DNA of 36,619 nucleotides from positions 1 through 36,619 of the forward strand of contig CACXTX010000036.1 in the NCBI GenBank assembly GCA_902770635.1. The letters are read 5' to 3'. Every line of letters starts with the position of its first letter. Within the stretch, counting starts at the first letter, position 1. Shown one piece after another: positions 32,925-36,619 of the stretch. The position numbers and the translations under genes were made by a program. Source of the DNA: an uncultured Prevotellaceae bacterium. Lineage in GTDB: Bacteria > Bacteroidota > Bacteroidia > Bacteroidales > Bacteroidaceae. Below the pieces are notes generated by a model. That model made no database searches and was not told the origin of the DNA. It worked only from the letters and a program-made list of their open reading frames with translations.

Positions 32925-33606
32925 CCTTCAGCCTTTTTATCTCTGCCTCCAGCTCCGCAATCCGTTGGTTGGCTTGCTCCAATTGCTGTTTCAGTTGGGC
33001 GATTTCCTGTTGCTGGTTAGTCCTGTATCCTAAGCGTGCAGCTGTCATTCTTTCTCGGATGCCGCCTTCGGTGACGAATTCCTTCTCCAGCTTCTTCTGA
33101 TACGAAGTCATCATCTTGTCCACCATGTGGCATAGGGTGAGGGCGGTGTTCGCCAGCTCCTCCGCATTCATCTTCTCTATCAGCGGCTCGTAGTCCTCCC
33201 ATCGGTTGTGCGTCTTGCAGTACTGCTGCATCTTCTCCCATCGCGGATGCCGTTCGTTCCAGAGTGCCAGATGGCGCGTCTTCAGATAGTCCTCGTAGTC
33301 TTCACGCAATTCGTGCACACTGCCTCGAGCCGCATTCAGCAGCTTGATTTCCATCTCCATCGACGTCTTGCCATCTTCCGCGCCCTCCACGATGTTTTGC
33401 TTGCCCGAACGAGCTGCCTGCACCATTTGGTCAACCGTCCGGTCTCCATGCTTCATCAAGTATTCCTTGGTAAATTTGAAGGTCAGTTGATACAGCACAT
33501 CCGTCTTCTGATAAAAGAACAGCTTATTTAATTGCTGATACAAAATTACAAAATAAATTGGATATCCCCTCACGTCTCCCTCATTTTTTGCTGTCACGCC
33601 TGTCAC
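32920..33606 (-). CDS. Four-helix-bundle suffix-domain protein
   Basis: The open frame gives up to 228 residues, but the first 20-odd cover TGTCACGC repeats and a possible -7 box (TAATTTTG, 33548-33541), so the true start is probably near 33543 or further in; no good ATG is available before MKHGDRTVDQ. The core YQKTDVLYQLTFKFTKEYLM, GDRTVDQMVQAARSGKQNIVEG and ARGSVHELREDYEDYLKTR matches the four-helix-bundle (S23/suffix) family found in Bacteroidota. The C-terminus is a coiled coil (QQQEIAQLKQQLEQANQRIA). No retron, reverse transcriptase or rRNA spacer is adjacent. Function unknown; binding to RNA or a partner protein is a guess from related bundles. Confidence 0.75.
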   Translation of the reverse strand: MTGVTAKNEGDVRGYPIYFVILYQQLNKLFFYQKTDVLYQLTFKFTKEYLMKHGDRTVDQMVQAARSGKQNIVEGAEDGKTSMEMEIKLLNAARGSVHELREDYEDYLKTRHLALWNERHPRWEKMQQYCKTHNRWEDYEPLIEKMNAEELANTALTLCHMVDKMMTSYQKKLEKEFVTEGGIRERMTAARLGYRTNQQQEIAQLKQQLEQANQRIAELEAEIKRLKG

Positions 33607-33616
33607 GCTGTCACGC
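33592..33616. repeat. TGTCACGC triplet, copy 1
   Basis: Three direct TGTCACGC units start at 33592, 33601 and 33609. The first 17 bases (TGTCACGCCTGTCACGC) recur exactly at 35442-35458 and, inverted, at 35310-35326. It ends 15 bases before the -33 box of the LRR gene. Confidence 0.9.
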
Positions 33617-33631
33617 TTTTCTTATCGAAAA

Positions 33632-33663
33632 TTTGGAAAGTTCAGAATTATGTTTTAACTTTG
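33632..33663 (+). promoter_or_regulatory. Promoter of the LRR gene
   Basis: TTTG (33632-33635), 20 bases, TAACTTTG (33656-33663). The ATG follows at 33682. Confidence 0.83.
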
Positions 33664-33681
33664 CAGATAAATAACAAAAAA

Positions 33682-34887
33682 ATGATGAAAAACCATTTTC
33701 TATTACTTGTGGCGATGATGCTGCCTTTGGTGGCAAGTGCTTATGACATAGAAGTTAAGAATGCTGATGGTGTTACCATTTATTACAATTATACTAATGA
33801 TGGTGCAGAGCTGGCAGTTACTTTCTGTGGAACTTATTACACAGACTATCCTGATGAATATACGGGTAAAGTGGTTATTCCCGAGGAAGTAACCTATATG
33901 GAAAAGACCCGTAAGGTGACGAGTATTGGCGATTATACTTTCGCTAATTGTACTAACCTCACCTCCGTCACCATTCCCAACACCGTGACGAGTATTGGCG
34001 AATATGCTTTCTATTGGTGCACTGGCCTTACCTTCATCAGCATCCCCAATAGTGTGACGAGCATTGGTGAATTTGCTTTCGATAACTGTTCAGGCCTTAC
34101 CTCCATCACCATCCCCAATAGTGTGACGAGCATTAGCAAAGCTGCTTTCGAGAACTGTTGGCGCTTAACCTCTATTGACATCCCTAACAGCGTGACGAGC
34201 ATTGGCGATGGTGCTTTCCAGAATTGTTCTGGCTTAACCTCCGTGACCATCCCCAACAGCGTGACGAGTATGGGCGATTATGCTTTCTGCGGCTGTTCTG
34301 GTCTTCCCACTGTTACCATCCCCAACAGCGTGACGAGTATGGGCGATGGAGCTTTCAGCTATTGTTCAGTTCTTTCCTCCGTTACCATCCCCAACAGCGT
34401 AACGAGCATTGGCAATTATGCTTTCTACATGTGTTCTGTTCTTGCCTCCGTCACCATCCCCAACAGCGTGACGAGTATTGGCGAATATGCTTTTCAGTTT
34501 TGCCATATGCTTACCTCCATCACTATCCCCAACAGCGTGACGAGTATTGGCAGGAATGCTTTCGATGAAATAGCTGTCTCTACTATTGTTTCACTGATAG
34601 AGAATCCATTTGCAATTTATGGTTCAATATCGTCTTATAAAACCTTTACACTTAATACATTCAACAATGCTACGCTGTATGTGCCTACGGGTACTATCAA
34701 CAAATACAAGGCGACGGAGGGTTGGAAGGACTTCAATAATATTGTAGAGGGTGTTCCTTCTGGAATAAAGGGTGTTCACTTAGATAGTGACAAGGACTAT
34801 CCTGTATATGACATCAATGGTAGAAGACTGGAAGCTCCCCAAAGGGGTATAAATATCATAAATGGCAAGAAGGTTGTGGTTAAGTGA
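33682..34887 (+). CDS. BspA-type leucine-rich repeat surface protein
   Basis: This encodes 401 residues from MMKNHFLLLVAMMLPLVASA, a signal peptide; an upstream frame extension to 33532 runs through the promoter. Residues about 79-285 hold nine 23-residue repeats of the form VTSIGxxAFxxCxxLTSVTIPNS plus a tenth partial, the Treponema/BspA LRR class, usually surface adhesins or binding proteins. The C-terminus (VYDINGRRLEAPQRGINIINGKKVVVK, split here only by reading) is a short beta tail shared by many Prevotella exported proteins and resembling type IX sorting domains. The plug and PorD genes nearby suit that route. Promoter with adjacent TGTCACGC repeats upstream; strong terminator at 34922-34960. 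Confidence 0.9.
   Translation: MMKNHFLLLVAMMLPLVASAYDIEVKNADGVTIYYNYTNDGAELAVTFCGTYYTDYPDEYTGKVVIPEEVTYMEKTRKVTSIGDYTFANCTNLTSVTIPNTVTSIGEYAFYWCTGLTFISIPNSVTSIGEFAFDNCSGLTSITIPNSVTSISKAAFENCWRLTSIDIPNSVTSIGDGAFQNCSGLTSVTIPNSVTSMGDYAFCGCSGLPTVTIPNSVTSMGDGAFSYCSVLSSVTIPNSVTSIGNYAFYMCSVLASVTIPNSVTSIGEYAFQFCHMLTSITIPNSVTSIGRNAFDEIAVSTIVSLIENPFAIYGSISSYKTFTLNTFNNATLYVPTGTINKYKATEGWKDFNNIVEGVPSGIKGVHLDSDKDYPVYDINGRRLEAPQRGINIINGKKVVVK
33916..34569 (+). repeat. 69-bp tandem repeat encoding the LRR units
   Basis: Nine 69-bp units start at 33916 and every 69 bases to 34468, with a partial tenth from 34537. The GTGACGAGTATTGGCGA-like head and CATCCCCAACAGC-like tail are nearly identical between units, while the middle (the variable CxxL face) differs. 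Confidence 0.92.
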
Positions 34888-34921
34888 GAGAAGAACCAAG
34901 CCCGCTTGAGTTATCGAAACG

Positions 34922-34960
34922 ATGGCAGGTTCCTGAGTGGGAGCCTGCCATTATATTTTT
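34922..34960 (+). terminator. Intrinsic terminator of the LRR gene
   Basis: ATGGCAGGTTCCT (34922-34934), loop GAGT, GGGAGCCTGCCAT (34939-34951): a 13-bp stem with two T-G pairs, followed by TATATTTTT. Confidence 0.9.
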
Positions 34961-35301
34961 ATTGTGCAAATATCTGTATTGCTGTCATAACTTTGTTTTC
35001 TTTTAATTTCGATGCAAAACTACAAAATAAACTCGACAAAAATAAGAATTCCAGTCGGAAAATGTGTGTTCCCTTGCGAGTCGTGGGTGTAAGGGTGATT
35101 TTTTGTGTTAAGAAATTTCCATACTTTTAAGAGTGCGGTGAGGAGGGCGATTTTGCTACTATTAATAGAAAAAATATTTTCCTAGGCAGGGCGCAAATTT
35201 TTCCTCTGGAGGTAGCAAATTTTTCTTGCTGAGGATACAAATTCTTGCTTGTAGGGCTGTTCTGCCGATGTTAAGAAATTTCATAGTGTCTTCGATGGAA
35301 A
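34961..35301. other. Gene-poor stretch with short AT-rich repeats
   Basis: No convincing gene. Visible pieces are -7-like boxes TAACTTTG on plus (34988-34995) and TAGTTTTG on minus (35022-35015) without good partners, a direct repeat GTTAAGAAATTTC near 35107 and 35270, and three CAAATT-TTTC-like repeats between 35191 and 35246. The 74-codon frame across its left part has no family features. Confidence 0.6.
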
Positions 35302-35458
35302 GCGTTACAGCGTGACAGGCGTGACAGCGAAAATCGCGGGTAGTGGAGTGGACGTTATAGTCTTATTATATATAATATATATATTATATAATAATAAGCA
35401 GTAATGCGTGGTGGTTGATGGCGCGAAATGGCTGTCACGGGTGTCACGCCTGTCACGC
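35302..35458. repeat. Long inverted repeat with AT-rich palindromic centre (TGTCACGC copies 2 and 3)
   Basis: GCGTGACAGGCGTGACA (35310-35326) and TGTCACGCCTGTCACGC (35442-35458) are a perfect 17-bp inverted repeat. Outer extra units are GCGTTACA (35302-35309) on the left; TGTCACGG (35433-35440) lies inside the right arm. The centre 35362-35398 is an almost pure A/T near-palindrome, with an exact 18-bp palindrome at 35371-35388. Confidence 0.92.
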
Positions 35459-35481
35459 CCTCGACATTGTCTGCGAAAAAT

Positions 35482-35512
35482 TTTGTGGTTCGTGTGGTTC
35501 TTTGTATCTTTG
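35482..35512 (+). promoter_or_regulatory. Promoter of the 322-residue unknown gene
   Basis: TTTG (35482-35485), 19 bases, TATCTTTG (35505-35512); the ATG is at 35531 after AAAAGG. The TGTCACGC repeat ends 23 bases before the -33 box. Confidence 0.8.
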
Positions 35513-35530
35513 CAGAAAATTACGAAAAGG

Positions 35531-36499
35531 ATGAAGAGAGAGATTACAGCACGAGTACTGTTGACGCTGATCAGGGAGCAGTCGTTTGCCAACGCTACGC
35601 CCAGCATGGTACTGACTATGAGCATGGTGGAGCTGGCTGAAATGGCTACTGCCTCCAACATTTACCTCGACGGTCTGGGCTGGCTGATAGGCCAGTTCTG
35701 GGAGGACAAGGAACGGCAGTTACCGCGCGATAACCAACCGTTATTGGACGATAAGGGACGGTTATGGAGCCGCGAGGAAATGGGTGACGAGCTGACTGAC
35801 GAGGAATACCTTGTGGCTGAGAAGATTTACCACACGGCCGAGTTTTGCAGTGCCTTGTATCACCATCACCCGTTCGACCTGAGCGTGCTGGGCGAGGGTG
35901 GTCCCACGGGCAGTTTCGAGTATGCCAATACGTCGCTGATAGAGTGGATTCAGCAGGCTGAGCACAGGCGCGTGGCTGCACTGGTGTGCCGCATAGTGTT
36001 GGATGCAGAGTTCGACAAGGCGTTGCGCGACAATCAGGCCGTTCAGGATTATTACGCTGAGAATGTGTACGGCACCCATTCCGACAATTGGCAAAAGATA
36101 GACGACTGTGAGAAGTTCATCAAGCGGGCTATAGAAGGCATGGGCGTAGTAGCGCACCACTACGAGGAATCGCGCAAGTGGGGCCTTGAGGGTGAGGCGG
36201 TCCACGTAAATGATATGGTGTATGGCTGGGTGCCTCATGTGTTTGAAGAGGAAGTGGTGGAAACCGCCCACGAGATACTGGAGGCTGCCAACCGTTTGCT
36301 GCCCGACGAGTTGACCCTGCGCCACGATTCGGGCGCGCGCGCGTACATTACTAATGTATTTAAGGAGGCTGAGCAGATAGCCGAGAAGCACGATGTGGAC
36401 CTTGACGTCCACGACGGCTACAGTCTGACGATAGGTTATATGGAAACCTGGTTGGAACGTAAATATTGGGGCGACAGACGAAAGGAGGATGAGGAATGA
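35531..36499 (+). CDS. Unrecognised 322-residue cytosolic protein
   Basis: I do not recognise this protein. The start is set at MKREITARVLL (35531), since the frame upstream to 35408 covers the promoter. It is acidic and mostly helical by composition, with no signal peptide, membrane helix, Walker or zinc motif. Visible features are two conserved-looking tryptophan patches (LGWLIGQFWEDKERQLPRDN and GLEGEAVHVNDMVYGWVPH), a YHHHPFDL segment, and a charged C-terminus (RKYWGDRRKEDEE). GC content is higher than in the preceding intergenic DNA. The remaining 120 bases to the window end show no terminator or further gene start. Its promoter shares the TGTCACGC upstream element with the LRR gene, the only hint of common control. 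Confidence 0.75.
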   Translation: MKREITARVLLTLIREQSFANATPSMVLTMSMVELAEMATASNIYLDGLGWLIGQFWEDKERQLPRDNQPLLDDKGRLWSREEMGDELTDEEYLVAEKIYHTAEFCSALYHHHPFDLSVLGEGGPTGSFEYANTSLIEWIQQAEHRRVAALVCRIVLDAEFDKALRDNQAVQDYYAENVYGTHSDNWQKIDDCEKFIKRAIEGMGVVAHHYEESRKWGLEGEAVHVNDMVYGWVPHVFEEEVVETAHEILEAANRLLPDELTLRHDSGARAYITNVFKEAEQIAEKHDVDLDVHDGYSLTIGYMETWLERKYWGDRRKEDEE

Positions 36500-36619
36500 C
36501 AGATCCATCGTCTGAACAGAGTGCACAGCGGAACCGCATTCTATGGTAAATTCCAAACATATTATGCGATTTAACTATATATTTAACACTTGTCAGCCTA
36601 TACGACCTCTTTAGTGTTT

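Noticed and set aside
33916-34569. CRISPR-like or satellite repeat
   Set aside because: The 69-bp units are in-frame codons for leucine-rich repeats of a secreted protein.
34906-35130. 74-codon plus-strand frame
   Set aside because: It begins before and runs through the LRR terminator, has no family features and no usable promoter ahead of it.
35408-35530. Upstream extension of the 322-residue gene
   Set aside because: It would run through the TGTCACGC repeat and the -33 and -7 boxes; the ATG at 35531 follows AAAAGG.

Overview
The window reads as a chromosomal segment of a Bacteroidales bacterium, most likely Prevotella or a close relative. The support is: promoters of the Bacteroidota type (TTTG, 19-21 bp, then TAnnTTTG), a BspA-type leucine-rich repeat protein with a short Prevotella-style C-terminal tail, type IX secretion and gliding family proteins (plug/DUF5103, PorD/DUF4835, GldB-like), a bacterial serine palmitoyltransferase, and Bacteroidota families such as DUF3127, DUF4301 and DUF4861. 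The genus is inference.

Region 1 (1-7346) is a type I restriction locus on the plus strand, already running at the window edge: a 5'-cut DUF1016/YhcG nuclease gene, an hsdS broken into two halves, an EVE-domain gene, a two-domain protein with an HrgA-like nuclease half, a 111-residue unknown, and a complete hsdR. The three genes between hsdS and hsdR are tightly packed with no visible promoter, so they form a nested cassette. hsdM is not here and presumably lies upstream.

Region 2 (7347-12836) is core metabolism: a cupin lipoprotein with the pyruvate/peptide transporter CstA, tRNA-Cys, a 50-residue Cys-rich membrane peptide, a lipid kinase, a divergent serine palmitoyltransferase, and tRNA-Pro. 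Three good intrinsic terminators and four promoters can be read here.

Region 3 (12837-19480) holds a membrane one-component regulator (periplasmic propeller, one membrane helix, AraC-type HTH), a divergent pair (plug-domain protein and a small lipoprotein) sharing 42 bp of promoter DNA, a DUF4861 protein and a GldB-like lipoprotein. Region 4 (19484-32814) is replication, repair and envelope: dnaB, then a minus-strand operon in the order dnaN, DEDDh exonuclease, coaBC, porD family, recN, TPR/pseudoprotease, followed on the plus strand by a DUF3127 OB-fold protein, DUF4301 and an M3 peptidase lipoprotein. coaBC carries a frameshifting deletion near its 5' end.

Region 5 (32815-36619) is accessory and repeat-rich: a phased TCTAGA array, a four-helix-bundle suffix protein, the BspA LRR gene, and an unrecognised 322-residue protein. 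A 17-base TGTCACGC-based element occurs three times here. Two copies sit just upstream of promoters, and two copies face each other around an AT-rich palindrome. This element and the nested restriction cassette are the best candidates for something undescribed.
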